Shown: positions 35,309 through 45,363, counted from the stretch's first letter. The stretch is 64,000 bases of DNA from Neobacillus niacini (GCF_023715785.1 NZ_JAMBOX010000005.1:186001-250000); one strand, 5' to 3'. A program made the numbers and translations. The notes: a model not told the origin generated them from the sequence alone.

Positions 35309-36585
35309 TGCCCTGCCTCCGTTCCCGTTAAGAAATAAATGGTATCAAGATTTATTTTATTCCCGACCGCGATGATGTCCTCCCTGGTGGCTTTTTGCAT
35401 TTCGGAAAGCCATGTATCAATTCCAATATTTGTTTTGGCAACCACATTATGATATAGAAGCTCGAGCAGTCCCCTTGAGGTATCAATTGTTTCGAGAATT
35501 TGATTTTTAATGACCGCCTTCGTTTGTTCAATTTCTTCTTCTGTAAAATCACCTTTTCGCATGGCTTCCATTTGTTCGCGGATGATTTTTACAGCCTGAT
35601 CATAATTTTTATTATCAATTCCTGACATCACCATCAGCAAGCCTTTATGGCTTTCAAGCCGGCTTGCAGCATAATAGGCCAGGCTGGCCTTTTCGCGGAC
35701 GTTGATAAACAGTTTGGAATGGGCAAAGCCGCCAAAAATGCCATTAAACACCTGCAAGGTGAAGTAATCAGGGTCTCCATAGGAAATATTTGTCCGATAG
35801 CCGATATTTAATTTACCTTGCTTGACATCCTGCTGCTCCTTTACCTCATTTACATCCGATTTTTGCGAAACCCGAAGGTCCTCTGCCTGTTTTGGTGTCC
35901 GGGTTTCAAATTTGAGTAATTCCTCAGCAAACGCCTTCACTTCCGCCTCTTTCACATCGCCAATCACATAAAGATTCATTTCATCCTCGGCGAGGGCTTT
36001 TTGATAATATTCATACAGGCTGTCAGGAGTGATGGCTTCAACTTCTGCAGCTTCACCGTGAACCTGGAGAGCATAAGGCTCTCCCTTACACATTTCCTCA
36101 ATCAGACGGACATTGGAGTAGCGCATTTTATCATCATAGACCGATTGGATACGCTGCTTTTGGGTGCGCTTTTCTTTTTCTACTGTTTCACGGTCAAACG
36201 CATTTCCGCTTGCGTTAGGATGCAATAGGATCTCCGCGAGTAATTCAAACCCCTTTTTGAGAAGCGGTGCCGGGTCTGTCAGGAATTTTTCATTGGCAAT
36301 TTCAATCAGAAAGCTGATGACATGATATTCACCTTTTTTTGACAAATCTACATAAAGTGTTGCCCCATATAAATCATCTAGATAGGAGCGCAGCTTGATT
36401 GTGGTCGGATAATTGGCCGAGCTTGATTGGAGCACTTGCGGGAGCAGGGCCCTTTTTGTGACATCCTTCTTGGTTAATGGGGCTTTCATCCGCCAAACAA
36501 TGGTATTGGTTTTATATTTATCTGTTTCAATTACATGGAGTTTATATCCTTGCATTTCCGTTATTTTTTCCGATATATTGCCCAT
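35305..36585 (-). CDS. ymfF: M16 family peptidase-like protein YmfF (no zinc motif)
   Basis: A 426-residue M16-fold protein. At the place where active members carry HxxEH, the sequence reads LRSYLDDLYGATLYVD, with no metal ligands, so this chain is predicted to be catalytically inactive and to act as the partner of YmfH. The C-terminal half keeps FGGFAHSKLFINVREKASLAYY, the substrate-recognition R/Y region of the family. It is the first gene of the ymfFHI group after the nup operon and has its own upstream region (36586-36718). Confidence 0.93.
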   Translation of the reverse strand: MGNISEKITEMQGYKLHVIETDKYKTNTIVWRMKAPLTKKDVTKRALLPQVLQSSSANYPTTIKLRSYLDDLYGATLYVDLSKKGEYHVISFLIEIANEKFLTDPAPLLKKGFELLAEILLHPNASGNAFDRETVEKEKRTQKQRIQSVYDDKMRYSNVRLIEEMCKGEPYALQVHGEAAEVEAITPDSLYEYYQKALAEDEMNLYVIGDVKEAEVKAFAEELLKFETRTPKQAEDLRVSQKSDVNEVKEQQDVKQGKLNIGYRTNISYGDPDYFTLQVFNGIFGGFAHSKLFINVREKASLAYYAASRLESHKGLLMVMSGIDNKNYDQAVKIIREQMEAMRKGDFTEEEIEQTKAVIKNQILETIDTSRGLLELLYHNVVAKTNIGIDTWLSEMQKATREDIIAVGNKINLDTIYFLTGTEAGQ

Positions 36586-36718
36586 TTGCCTTCCTCCTTG
36601 TCAGTCTTCAGACTTACATTTCTAAACATTTTTCTTTATATTTTTTCCTTGGCGCTGAAACCTATACTTATTACTATAATTTTACATGCTTGGTTCATTC
36701 AAGCAATGACACTTTTTC

Positions 36719-36755
36719 CAAAAAAAAGAACCCTCAGTGATAAACTGAAGGTTCT
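36719..36755 (-). terminator. Terminator after nupQ
   Basis: AGAACCTTCAG and CTGAGGGTTCT pair (one wobble) around a seven-base loop, followed by TTTTTTTTGG on the minus strand. Confidence 0.85.
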
Positions 36756-36762
36756 TCATTTA

Positions 36763-37722
36763 TTAACGGCTTCCCTTAATATAATGGGTACCGGATGCTT
36801 TCGGTGCATCGGCACGACCGATGAATCCGGTTAAGGCCAAGATTGTTAATACATAAGGCGCAATTAACAGATACACACTCGGGATTTCTTTTAAAAATGG
36901 CAAGCTTGACCCGATGATACTGATACTTTGGGCAAGGCCAAAGAAGATACCGGCACCAAGGGCACCAAGTGGATGCCATTTACCGAAAATCATTGCCGCG
37001 AGCGCCATGAAACCTTGACCACTAATCGTAGCGTGGCTGAAGTTGGAAGTAATCGACTGGGCATAAACGGCACCGCCAAGACCACCAAGCGCGCCGGAAA
37101 TGATAACACCCAAATAACGCATTTTCGTTACATTGATCCCCATCGTGTCTGCTGCCATTGGATGTTCACCAACCGAACGGAGACGAAGACCAAATGGTGT
37201 CTTAAATACTACATACCAGGCAATAACTGCTACGATAATGGCAAGGAATGATGTCCAATACGTGTTTTGAAAAAAGATTTCGCCAATAATTGGAATATCT
37301 TTCAAAATTGGAATGTCAATCTTACTAAAGCTCTCTTTGATGATTCCTGTTTCACCTTTATCATAAATCATTTTAACAAGGAACAATGTCAAGCCAGTTG
37401 CTAACAAGTTAATGGCTACACCGGATACAGTGTGGTCAGCGCGGAAGGTAATAGACGCCACCGCATGGAGAATCGAAAAAACTCCCCCGACAATCATCGC
37501 CACGACCAAAGCAACCCATGGAGTTGCATTACCGAAAGTGCCTACAAATGTCAAGTTAAAAACAATAGCCGTAAATGCACCAACAACCATTAAACCTTCA
37601 AGACCGATATTTACCACCCCGGAGCGCTCCGAGAAGATACCGCCTAATGCAGTGAAGATAAGTGGAGCTGCCCATAAAAGCGTAGATGGAACAACGATTG
37701 TCAAGATATCCATTAAGCTCAC
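36763..37722 (-). CDS. nupQ: Nucleoside ABC transporter permease NupQ
   Basis: A 319-residue integral membrane permease of the BMP/RbsC-like family with about nine hydrophobic segments. Conserved blocks are GVVNIGLEGLMVVGAF (around 35-50), VGEHPMAADTMGINV (around 180) and GLGGAVYAQ. With NupP it forms the channel of a nucleoside importer; B. subtilis NupNOPQ (YufNOPQ) imports guanosine. The GTG start at 37722 directly follows the nupP stop, with its ribosome binding site inside nupP. Confidence 0.92.
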   Translation of the reverse strand: MSLMDILTIVVPSTLLWAAPLIFTALGGIFSERSGVVNIGLEGLMVVGAFTAIVFNLTFVGTFGNATPWVALVVAMIVGGVFSILHAVASITFRADHTVSGVAINLLATGLTLFLVKMIYDKGETGIIKESFSKIDIPILKDIPIIGEIFFQNTYWTSFLAIIVAVIAWYVVFKTPFGLRLRSVGEHPMAADTMGINVTKMRYLGVIISGALGGLGGAVYAQSITSNFSHATISGQGFMALAAMIFGKWHPLGALGAGIFFGLAQSISIIGSSLPFLKEIPSVYLLIAPYVLTILALTGFIGRADAPKASGTHYIKGSR

Positions 37723-37723
37723 T

Positions 37724-38773
37724 TTACTTCACCCCTTTCTTGTTGAATCGATCAAGAAATACTCTGATGATGTAGCTGGACGCTACAAAGAATACAATCA
37801 ACGCTATAATGATATTTACAAGCTCATTCGGTACGCCAGCTTCAAGCGGCATATTTAATGAACCGACCTTTAGAGCACCAAATAAAATGGCTGAGAAGAA
37901 TACGCCTAAGGCGGAGTTGGCCCCTAATAACGCAATCGCAATTCCTTCAAACCCAACACCCGTAAATCCACCCTTTACAGCCGCATAGCCGAAGGTTCCC
38001 AATCCGTCCATTGCCCCTGCAAGTCCAGCAAATGCCCCGGAAATGACCATCGAAAGAATGATATTTCGATTTACGTTCATCCCGGCATATTGCGCCGCAT
38101 CTTGGTTAAAACCGACGGCACGTAATTCAAATCCTCTGGTAGTTTTTTCTAGTAAAAACCACATTATGAAACAGCAGGCAATGGCAAGAACGATTCCCCA
38201 ATGCAGACGTGAATAGTCGGTTAGGCTTTCCAGCCATTCTGAACGTAATGAAGCTGTTTGATGAATAGGTTCAGTTTTATCACCGCTTTTAGCAGCGAGA
38301 TAATTTCTAATAATATAGTTTGTCGCATGAAGCGCCACATAGTTCATCATGATGGTGACGATCACTTCGTGTACACGGAAACGAGCCTTTAATAGCCCGG
38401 GAATAAATGCCCAAATGGCACCCGCCACAATAGAAGCCAAAATGGCAAGCGGCAGATGAATAATCTTTGGAAGGTCAAAGGCAACTCCTACCCAAACCGC
38501 CGCCAGCCAGCCGACGATAAATTGGCCTTCAACTCCGATGTTAAACAGGCCGACGCGGAAGGCAAATGCTACCGCCAAACCAGCCAGGATGTAAGGTGTA
38601 AACTGTCTGATAACTTCCCCCACATAGTAAATATCACCAAAGGCCCCATTCCATAATGCTGTATAGGCTGCAACTGGGTCGTAGCCGCTGACTAACATGA
38701 TAATGGTTCCAACGATGATTCCTAACAGTACCGCAATAATTGGCGTCAATAATCCTGTTAAGCGTTTAGCCAT
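37724..38773 (-). CDS. nupP: Nucleoside ABC transporter permease NupP
   Basis: A 349-residue polytopic permease, the longer of the two channel subunits. The family blocks FNIGVEGQFIVGWLAA (around 72-87), RAVGFNQDAAQYAGMNV and GAFAGLAGAMDGLGT are present. The start overlaps the nupO end by eight bases and has AAGGAAG nine bases upstream, so it is coupled to nupO. Substrate specificity for nucleosides is inferred from the whole operon. Confidence 0.92.
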   Translation of the reverse strand: MAKRLTGLLTPIIAVLLGIIVGTIIMLVSGYDPVAAYTALWNGAFGDIYYVGEVIRQFTPYILAGLAVAFAFRVGLFNIGVEGQFIVGWLAAVWVGVAFDLPKIIHLPLAILASIVAGAIWAFIPGLLKARFRVHEVIVTIMMNYVALHATNYIIRNYLAAKSGDKTEPIHQTASLRSEWLESLTDYSRLHWGIVLAIACCFIMWFLLEKTTRGFELRAVGFNQDAAQYAGMNVNRNIILSMVISGAFAGLAGAMDGLGTFGYAAVKGGFTGVGFEGIAIALLGANSALGVFFSAILFGALKVGSLNMPLEAGVPNELVNIIIALIVFFVASSYIIRVFLDRFNKKGVK

Positions 38774-40295
38774 TTGAACCAGCTTCCTTTCTATTTGAAC
38801 CGGCCATCAGCAATCCAAGCTCTTGTTCATCCGTTTCCTTCGGATTGACGACAGCTACGATTCTCCCCTCGTATATGACAGCAATTCGGTCGCTGACATT
38901 CATGATTTCATCTAACTCAAACGAAACAAGCAAAACGCCCTTTCCATTATCCCTTTGCTCAATTAAGCGCTTATGAATAAATTCAATCGCCCCTACATCC
39001 AACCCGCGAGTAGGCTGAGCAGCAATTAACAGATCGGGATTACGATCTACCTCACGGCCAATGATTGCCTTTTGCTGGTTACCGCCGGAAAGTGCGCGTG
39101 CCAAAGCAGATTCACTCGGTGTCCGTACGTCAAACTCAGCGATTAATTTCTTAGCTTGTTTATATATTTCTTTAAAATTTAAAATGCCATTTTTCGAATA
39201 TGGTTGTTTGTAATAAGTTTGAAGCACCATATTTTCGGCCATTGGATAATTTAAAACCAATCCGTGTTTATGACGGTCCTGCGGGATATGGCCGACACCC
39301 GCTTCGGTAACCTTTCTCGGCGGTAAATTAAACAATTCCTTGTCATTTAATTTCACACTGCCATTTTCCGCTTTGCGCAAGCCTGTAATCGCCTCGATAA
39401 ATTCAGATTGCCCGTTTCCATCCACCCCGGCAATCCCGACAATTTCTCCTGCACGGACGTTCAGGTTCAGCCCGTTTACAACGGTTACTCCACGTGAATC
39501 CTTTACGACTAAATCCTTCACAACCAATACATCCTGCTTTGGTACAGACTCTTTCTTTTCCGTTTTAAAAACAACTTCACGGCCTACCATCAGGCTGGCA
39601 AGTTCATTGGGATTCGTTTCACTGACATTGACCGTCCCGATCCCTTTTCCTTTGCGGATTACAGTACAGCGATCAGCTACCTCCATAATTTCCTTCAACT
39701 TATGGGTAATTAAAATAATCGATTTCCCTTCCTTAATAAGGGTTCTCATAATTTGAATCAATTCTTTAATTTCCTGTGGTGTCAATACAGCTGTCGGTTC
39801 GTCAAAAATTAGAATTTCGGCACCGCGGTACAGTGTTTTTAAAATTTCTACCCTTTGCTGCATTCCAACAGAAATATCAGAAATTTTCGCTTGTGGATCG
39901 ACTGCAAGTCCATATCGTTCGGAAATTTCCCGAACTTCCCGCTCGGCCTTTTTTAAATCGATTCGTCCACCGGTTGTGATCTCCCGACCAAGGATAATGT
40001 TTTCCGTCACCGAAAAGGTATCAACAAGCATAAAGTGCTGGTGCACCATTCCGATTCCCAGATCATTAGCGATATTTGGGTTAGAAATTTTTACAGGTTT
40101 TCCTTTTACCTTAATTTCTCCCCCTTCCGGTTGATACAATCCGAAAAGAACGTTCATTAAAGTTGATTTGCCTGCACCGTTTTCGCCAAGTAAGGCGTGA
40201 ATTTCGCCCTTCTTTAATTGAAGGGTGATGTTATCATTCGCAACAAAGTTACCGAACTCTTTGCGTATGTTAAGCATCTCAATAACATATTCCAT
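38766..40295 (-). CDS. nupO: Nucleoside ABC transporter ATPase NupO (two ABC domains)
   Basis: A 509-residue ATPase with two tandem ABC domains, as in ribose and nucleoside importers. The first half has Walker A GENGAGKS, signature ISVGMQQR and Walker B ILIFDEPT. The second half has a degenerate Walker A GVDGNGQS, signature LSGGNQQK and a Walker B whose acidic residues are replaced (LLIAAQPTRG), so only the first site is likely to hydrolyse ATP efficiently, a common asymmetry in this family. GGGAG eight bases before ATG 40295 makes that the start; a GTG three codons earlier overlaps the ribosome binding site. Confidence 0.93.
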   Translation of the reverse strand: MEYVIEMLNIRKEFGNFVANDNITLQLKKGEIHALLGENGAGKSTLMNVLFGLYQPEGGEIKVKGKPVKISNPNIANDLGIGMVHQHFMLVDTFSVTENIILGREITTGGRIDLKKAEREVREISERYGLAVDPQAKISDISVGMQQRVEILKTLYRGAEILIFDEPTAVLTPQEIKELIQIMRTLIKEGKSIILITHKLKEIMEVADRCTVIRKGKGIGTVNVSETNPNELASLMVGREVVFKTEKKESVPKQDVLVVKDLVVKDSRGVTVVNGLNLNVRAGEIVGIAGVDGNGQSEFIEAITGLRKAENGSVKLNDKELFNLPPRKVTEAGVGHIPQDRHKHGLVLNYPMAENMVLQTYYKQPYSKNGILNFKEIYKQAKKLIAEFDVRTPSESALARALSGGNQQKAIIGREVDRNPDLLIAAQPTRGLDVGAIEFIHKRLIEQRDNGKGVLLVSFELDEIMNVSDRIAVIYEGRIVAVVNPKETDEQELGLLMAGSNRKEAGSNG

Positions 40296-40348
40296 ATTTC
40301 TCACTCCCTGCAGATAGATAAAAGGAAAAAATGACCAATAGTAGTAAG

Positions 40349-40359
40349 AGGTCAGACCT
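40349..40359. promoter_or_regulatory. AGGTCAGACCT palindrome upstream of nupO
   Basis: A perfect 11-base palindrome 54 bases before the nupO start. It shares the core AGGTC with the ATCAGAGGTCTGAT palindrome in front of ymfC. GntR-family operators are often of this kind, so YmfC might bind here. This is inference from motif similarity and gene linkage. Confidence 0.3.
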
Positions 40360-40396
40360 TTTGCTGTTATAAAAAACAGGGATTTATCCCCAGTTA

Positions 40397-40490
40397 AAAC
40401 CTTAAGTGAAAAGTAGAATGATTCTTCTACTCTTCAATTAAGGTTTCATTAAGAAGGAATAAGCGGTAAAGGTATATCCGCTTATTCCTT
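40397..40490 (-). terminator. Two strong stem-loops between nupN and nupO
   Basis: First hairpin after nupN: AAGGAATAAGCGG / CCGCTTATTCCTT (40454-40490), perfect 13-base arms. Second: AAACCTTAA / TTAAGGTTT (40397-40446), with an inner AGTAGAA / TTCTACT stem. Neither has a long T run directly after it. They could partly terminate or protect the upstream binding-protein mRNA, giving more NupN than NupOPQ, a common pattern in ABC operons. Confidence 0.6.
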
Positions 40491-40501
40491 TAATTTCACT
40501 C

Positions 40502-41587
40502 TTATTGTGCGCTAAAATTTTTCGCTTCATCACGAGTTCCCGGGACTTTTACATCTCCGGATTTGATTTTTTCAATCCATTCTTTAACAGCTTTATCAAT
40601 AGCATCCTTGTTAGCTGCCTTTGCATTGATTGGAGCCAAGCCTACACCATCTTCTTGCAAGCCGTATAAAACAACTTCGCCGCCAGCGAAATTACCTTCT
40701 TTTGCTTTAGTGGCAAGGTCTTGTACCGCTACGTCTACACGCTTAAGTGCAGATGTAAGGACGATTTCCGGACCCATGTCGGCCTGGTCACGGTCAACAC
40801 CGATTGCCCAGAAATCCTTTGCAGGTTCTTTTGCTTTACGGTCAACAGCCTCTTTAAATAATCCGTTACCAGTAGCGCCAGAAGCATGGAAAATGACGTC
40901 AGCGCCGGAAGAGTACATTTTCGAAGCAATAGATTGACCAAGTTCCGCTTTATCAAATGCTCCAGAATATTGAACATCAACTTGTACTTCTGGTTTAGCT
41001 GCCTTTACACCAGCAAGGAAGCCGGCTTCGAAGCGTTCAATAACAGGGATTTCCATACCGCCGATAAAGCCGATATGATTAGATTTTGTAGTTAAAGCAG
41101 CGGCAACACCTGCAAGGAATGCTGCTTCTTGCTCTTTGAACATGATGCTTGCCACGTTTGGCTCTTTCACTTCAGCATCAACGATGGCAAAGTGAGCATC
41201 CTTTTGTTGTTGAGCGATTTCTTTAATGGCAGATTCCATTAAGAAACCAATACCGTATACTAAATCAAAATCTTGACGAACTAGAGTATTAAGGTTTGTT
41301 GCATAGTCAGCATCTGATTTCGATTGTACGTAATCAAAGCCGCCTTTACCCTTTTTCAAACCGTTTTCTTTACCGAAGTTTTGAAGACCTTCCCATGCGG
41401 ATTGGTTAAAGGATTTGTCATCAACGCCGCCGACGTCAGTAACCATACCTACAGAGAATGCTTTTTCTTTGTCTCCGCCTTTAGTCTCATCGGTGCCTTT
41501 GTTGTCATCACTCTTTCCACAAGCTCCCAAAAGTGTGCCAGCAGCAAGAACTAGTGATAGTGCCATTCCAACTTTACGCTTTTTCAA
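40502..41587 (-). CDS. nupN: Nucleoside-binding lipoprotein NupN (BMP family)
   Basis: A 361-residue extracellular solute-binding lipoprotein of the Bmp/PnrA family. The signal peptide ends in the lipobox LLGAC (around 19-23), and a KSDDNKGTDETKGGDKEK spacer follows. The binding domain has VGMVTDVGGVDDKSFNQSAW (around 46-65), a purine-nucleoside family hallmark, and GFIGGMEIPVIERFEAGF. It delivers nucleosides to NupOPQ. The start is TTG 41587 with GGGGGA nine bases upstream. It lies directly after ymfC with 82 bases between, where the operon promoter must be. Guanosine specificity is known for B. subtilis NupN but not proven here. Confidence 0.93.
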   Translation of the reverse strand: MKKRKVGMALSLVLAAGTLLGACGKSDDNKGTDETKGGDKEKAFSVGMVTDVGGVDDKSFNQSAWEGLQNFGKENGLKKGKGGFDYVQSKSDADYATNLNTLVRQDFDLVYGIGFLMESAIKEIAQQQKDAHFAIVDAEVKEPNVASIMFKEQEAAFLAGVAAALTTKSNHIGFIGGMEIPVIERFEAGFLAGVKAAKPEVQVDVQYSGAFDKAELGQSIASKMYSSGADVIFHASGATGNGLFKEAVDRKAKEPAKDFWAIGVDRDQADMGPEIVLTSALKRVDVAVQDLATKAKEGNFAGGEVVLYGLQEDGVGLAPINAKAANKDAIDKAVKEWIEKIKSGDVKVPGTRDEAKNFSAQ

Positions 41588-41669
41588 GGTATTGTCCCCC
41601 TAAAATTGTTTTGATCTAGTAGAAATGGTTAAAGCTAGGACTGATTGCGTTTTCATAACCAATAAAAAA

Positions 41670-42395
41670 TTAAACGCGTTTCCTAAGTACATGAAAACTA
41701 AACATGTCCGCTTTAAAATAGTTTACCGAAAATAGGACAGGCTCATCCATTTCATCGAAATGCATCTGTTTTAACACCAACAATGCAGTTTCAGGGTCAC
41801 ATTCCAGAATTGGGGAAATCTTTTCATGATAACCAATCGGCTCGATTTGAGCAACCGCGTATGTAATTCTTCGGTTTGCCTCTTCATCTAATATGGTGAA
41901 GATTGATTCTCCCTCATGAGAAAAGGTTTCCGGAAATATGTGGGCAGGTACCTTGTCGATACAATATACGACCGGTTCCCCGTTTGCGGTTCTAACCCTT
42001 TCGATTACCACCATTTCCTCACTAGTGGAACATGAGAAACGACGAATGTCCTCCTCGGTTGGGTCTTGCTTTGATGATCTTAAGAAAATGGTCCCTGGTT
42101 TCATGCCAGCCTGCTTAATCATGTCAGTAACACTATTTAGTTGTTCAATTCCTGAAGTAAAAAGAGGCTTTGCATTTACAAAGGTCCCGACTCCGTGGCG
42201 TCTAATGATAACGTTTTCTTCTTCAAGTATTCGTAGTGCTTCCCGGAGTGTCGCTCTGCTGACACCCAGTTGCTTGGCAAGATCGAATTCGGAAGGCAAT
42301 TTTTCTTTTTCTTTATAGACCCCATTTTCGATATCTTGCTTGATTCGATCGATTACTTGGAGATATAAATGCCGGTTATCTGACTTTATCGACAT
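41670..42395 (-). CDS. ymfC: GntR family (HutC subfamily) transcriptional regulator YmfC
   Basis: A 241-residue repressor-type protein. Residues 8-75 form the winged helix of GntR proteins ([23 protein letters not shown]). About 95-235 is a UTRA effector domain ([30 protein letters not shown]) that usually binds a small sugar, amino acid or nucleotide-related ligand. It lies directly upstream of nupN and has its own promoter with a palindrome downstream of the -10 box, suggesting autorepression. Control of the nup operon is likely from position. GGAGGAAAG precedes ATG 42395. Confidence 0.92.
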   Translation of the reverse strand: MSIKSDNRHLYLQVIDRIKQDIENGVYKEKEKLPSEFDLAKQLGVSRATLREALRILEEENVIIRRHGVGTFVNAKPLFTSGIEQLNSVTDMIKQAGMKPGTIFLRSSKQDPTEEDIRRFSCSTSEEMVVIERVRTANGEPVVYCIDKVPAHIFPETFSHEGESIFTILDEEANRRITYAVAQIEPIGYHEKISPILECDPETALLVLKQMHFDEMDEPVLFSVNYFKADMFSFHVLRKRV

Positions 42396-42425
42396 GCTGC
42401 TTTCCTCCAGCCTTTTTCCTAAGAC

Positions 42426-42439
42426 ATCAGACCTCTGAT
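42426..42439. promoter_or_regulatory. ATCAGACCTCTGAT operator-like palindrome upstream of ymfC
   Basis: Six-base arms ATCAGA / TCTGAT around a CC centre, just downstream of the -10 hexamer of the ymfC promoter, the usual place for an autorepressor site. See also the related palindrome at 40349. Confidence 0.45.
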
Positions 42440-42462
42440 ATCATTCCTACTAATCGAGATTT

Positions 42463-42491
42463 ATATTATCATGTTTTCATTTAAAATTAAA
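42463..42491 (-). promoter_or_regulatory. Likely sigma-A promoter of ymfC
   Basis: On the minus strand TTTAAT (42491-42486), 17 bases, TAATAT (42468-42463), in a very AT-rich region. The -35 box is weak. Confidence 0.4.
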
Positions 42492-42613
42492 TAGAAATTC
42501 AAGATTTTGTCGAAAAAAGGCGTAAAGATAAAAAAAGTTATTAAATAACCAATTTCCTTTTTACAATTTCTGATATAATTTAATATGTCATTTTTAAAAT
42601 GGAAATTTAATAG

Positions 42614-42646
42614 AAAAAAACAGGGTCAATCGGCCCTGTTTTTTTC
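42614..42646 (-). terminator. Terminator after ftsK/spoIIIE
   Basis: AAAAAAACAGGG pairs with CCCTGTTTTTTT around a nine-base loop, directly after the stop codon at 42649. Confidence 0.9.
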
Positions 42647-42648
42647 TA

Positions 42649-44997
42649 TTATGAGCTTTTTTCTTCATCTTGTTTTGCCATCAATACAGACCGTGGTTTA
42701 CTGCCTTCATAGGGGCCTACAACACCGCGGACCTCCATTTCATCAATTAAGCGGGCGGCCCTGGTATAGCCGATTCGAAACCGGCGCTGCAGCATGGAAA
42801 CGGATGCGGTTTGCATGTCAATCACAAGCTGGACAGCATCATCATACAAGTCATCATCCACCTCTCCGGCTGCTTCAGGAACATCATCTGGAATCATTTC
42901 CTCTTGGTACTGCGCCTTTTGCTGGGAAATAACAAATTCAACGGTATTCTCCACTTCCTGGTCGGAAAGGAATGCACCTTGGACGCGAACGGGTTTCGTT
43001 GCTCCAACTGGCATGAACAGCATATCTCCTCGTCCCAGCAGCTTTTCGGCTCCGCCCATGTCCAGAATTGTTCTGGAATCGGTCGCACTCGAGACGGCGA
43101 AGGCGATACGTGAAGGAATATTCGCTTTAATAACCCCGGTAATGACATCAACGGAAGGACGCTGCGTGGCAATAATTAAGTGAATGCCAGCAGCACGGGC
43201 CATTTGCGCAAGCCGGGTAATCGAATCCTCCACGTCTGATGATGCAACCATCATTAAGTCCGCCAGCTCGTCGACAATCACAACGATATAGGGCAGGAGC
43301 GGTTGTTTATCATTCTCTTCAAGATTATGGGTCCTTACATGATCGTTATAGCCTTCAATGTTTCGCGTCCCGGTATGGGAAAATAATTCATATCGCCGCT
43401 CCATCTCACTGACAACCTTTTTTAATGCCTGCGACGCCTTTTTGGGATCGGTCACGACCGGAGCCAGCAAATGGGGGATTCCATTATAAACATTCAGTTC
43501 CACCATTTTAGGGTCAATCATCATCAGCTTAACCTCATGCGGTTTTGCCCTCATGAGCAAACTGGTAATAATTCCGTTGATGCAGACACTTTTTCCGCTT
43601 CCAGTTGCCCCTGCAACAAGAAGATGGGGCATTTTGTTTAACTCGGCTACAACCGCTTCACCGGTTATGTCCCTGCCAAGGCCAATTAAAAGCTTGGCGT
43701 CGGGCTTATTGTTTTGTGTTGCTTCCAATACCTCACGCAAGGAGACCATTGACACTTCTGAATTCGGGACTTCAATCCCGATGGCCGATTTTCCTGGAAT
43801 CGGCGCTTCTATCCGTATGCCTTTTGCGGCAAGCGCCAAGGCAATATCATCACTCAAGCTGACAATCTTGCTTACTTTTACGCCAACATCGGGATGTACT
43901 TCGTATTTCGTTACAGCAGGCCCTAGATGGACTTGAGTAACCCTGGCCTTCACGCCAAAGCTTTGAAACGTCCGTTCAAGCTTTGCTGCATTTTTATTAA
44001 TAAGTTCAAATTCACCACTTTGGTCGGTTTTCTTGGGCATTTTAAGGAGCTTGAGCGGCGGCAGCTGGTAGTCGACATTTTCAACCTCAGTAAAAGTGAT
44101 TGGCGGAGTATGGTCTTCTTCCGCCTCCTCGTGTTTACTGCGCCTTGTTCTGGTTTGTTCCTTCTGCGGTTTTTCCTTTGGCGTTTCATCACTAAAAGCC
44201 CGGTCGGCAAAGTTGGAGATAATCGGTTCCGGAACGATTGGCTCGTCCAACGGAACAGCCTGTCCCGCATTAATGATTGGCTGATTACCTACCGGTTGAT
44301 TTTCTTGTTCCTCCAGCCTCTGGGTCCTTCGTTCATTTTTTCGATCCTGCTGCTTTTGTTTCCACTCGGTCACATCTGTTTTAAAGGCAGTCCATTGTGT
44401 TTTGGCGAAGCCGGAAATGGCCACCAAAATTTTTGCGAGGAAATCCCCAAAGGACTTTCCGGTCAATAAAATAAAACCGACGAGAATAAAAATGAATGCA
44501 ATAATTTTCGTCCCGGTTTCAGCAAACAAATAATGAAACAAGGCATACAATATCGCACCTAGTATTCCCCCGCCAAGGTCGGTCGTACTGGTTTCACCGC
44601 GCAATTCCATCATAAACAGTTCCCAAGTATTCCCGATCACGCTTGGGTTCTTAAATTTCCCTTCATTTGTCAACAAGTGAAAAAGGGTTACATGACTTAA
44701 TAGCAGAATAGCTGAAACAATAAAATAGCTACCCACTAATTTAATATGAAAGAAAAAGGGTATTTCTCTTTTCCACATTAAATAAATGCTTAGTAGAACA
44801 AGGCCGAGCAAACTGAGCATATACCATTCGCCCATCCAAAAACGGAAGAATATAACAGTAGCCCGTCCGACAGCCCCCAGTTTCGCAATCGAGATAATCG
44901 TTATTGCGAGAATAAGCAAAGCGGATAACTCATATTTAACCGTCCGTTTAAGCTGGGTGTCCCTTCGTTTCGGTTGTCGTTTCTTTTTTTTAGCCAT
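42649..44997 (-). CDS. spoIIIE: DNA translocase FtsK/SpoIIIE
   Basis: A membrane-anchored motor that pumps the chromosome through the division septum, in sporulating Bacillus into the forespore. The 782-residue protein has a basic start ([18 protein letters not shown]), four transmembrane helices within about 25-185, a Gln/Lys/Pro-rich linker (215-300), and alpha and beta motor domains. The motor has Walker A GATGSGKS (around 455-462), Walker [11 protein letters not shown] and IIATQRPS. The C-terminal gamma winged helix ([21 protein letters not shown]) reads the SRS/KOPS skew sequences. Position between ylzJ/tepA and ymfC matches spoIIIE of B. subtilis rather than sftA. Confidence 0.96.
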   Translation of the reverse strand: MAKKKKRQPKRRDTQLKRTVKYELSALLILAITIISIAKLGAVGRATVIFFRFWMGEWYMLSLLGLVLLSIYLMWKREIPFFFHIKLVGSYFIVSAILLLSHVTLFHLLTNEGKFKNPSVIGNTWELFMMELRGETSTTDLGGGILGAILYALFHYLFAETGTKIIAFIFILVGFILLTGKSFGDFLAKILVAISGFAKTQWTAFKTDVTEWKQKQQDRKNERRTQRLEEQENQPVGNQPIINAGQAVPLDEPIVPEPIISNFADRAFSDETPKEKPQKEQTRTRRSKHEEAEEDHTPPITFTEVENVDYQLPPLKLLKMPKKTDQSGEFELINKNAAKLERTFQSFGVKARVTQVHLGPAVTKYEVHPDVGVKVSKIVSLSDDIALALAAKGIRIEAPIPGKSAIGIEVPNSEVSMVSLREVLEATQNNKPDAKLLIGLGRDITGEAVVAELNKMPHLLVAGATGSGKSVCINGIITSLLMRAKPHEVKLMMIDPKMVELNVYNGIPHLLAPVVTDPKKASQALKKVVSEMERRYELFSHTGTRNIEGYNDHVRTHNLEENDKQPLLPYIVVIVDELADLMMVASSDVEDSITRLAQMARAAGIHLIIATQRPSVDVITGVIKANIPSRIAFAVSSATDSRTILDMGGAEKLLGRGDMLFMPVGATKPVRVQGAFLSDQEVENTVEFVISQQKAQYQEEMIPDDVPEAAGEVDDDLYDDAVQLVIDMQTASVSMLQRRFRIGYTRAARLIDEMEVRGVVGPYEGSKPRSVLMAKQDEEKSS

Positions 44998-45054
44998 TTA
45001 ATCACCTTGGTTATTAATCGATTTGGCCGCAATCCTAACTGTAAAGCGCCCATC

Positions 45055-45090
45055 TAAAAAAGGAAGAAGCAGCCCTGTTAAATGGCTGCT
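45055..45090 (-). terminator. Terminator after ylzJ
   Basis: AGCAGCC and GGCTGCT pair around a nine-base loop and are followed on the minus strand by TCTTCCTTTTTT. Confidence 0.7.
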
Positions 45091-45126
45091 CTTGTCTCAT
45101 TTCCCTCATTATACCATAGTTTTTTC

Positions 45127-45363
45127 TCAGATTTCCTGATATCCATTAAGATTTGCAAAAGAAATTTTCGTTCCTGGACAAATCTGCTCATTTAAAAAAT
45201 GCTGCGGGTCACTACTTAAAACCCGAATCACTTGGGCATGCTGGCCATCGACCGCTTCCACCAATAGAGGTACGCCCTGATAGGAAACCGTCTGCTGGTT
45301 AGCTAAAGAATCAGTTTCATAGGGGAAGATTAATTCCTGTGGCATCATTGTGTAAAGAATCAT
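45127..45363 (-). CDS. ylzJ: YlzJ-like protein
   Basis: A 78-residue protein matching the YlzJ-like family of Bacillus ([14 protein letters not shown] start, followed by [10 protein letters not shown] and [10 protein letters not shown]). Function is unknown. Its ATG overlaps the tepA stop by four bases (ATGA), so the two are translationally coupled, as in B. subtilis. Confidence 0.9.
   Translation of the reverse strand: MILYTMMPQELIFPYETDSLANQQTVSYQGVPLLVEAVDGQHAQVIRVLSSDPQHFLNEQICPGTKISFANLNGYQEI

Noticed and set aside
43927..44469. 180-codon plus-strand frame inside ftsK/spoIIIE
   Set aside because: Antisense shadow of a well-supported translocase gene; composition (Leu, Phe, Arg runs) is that of a reversed linker region.
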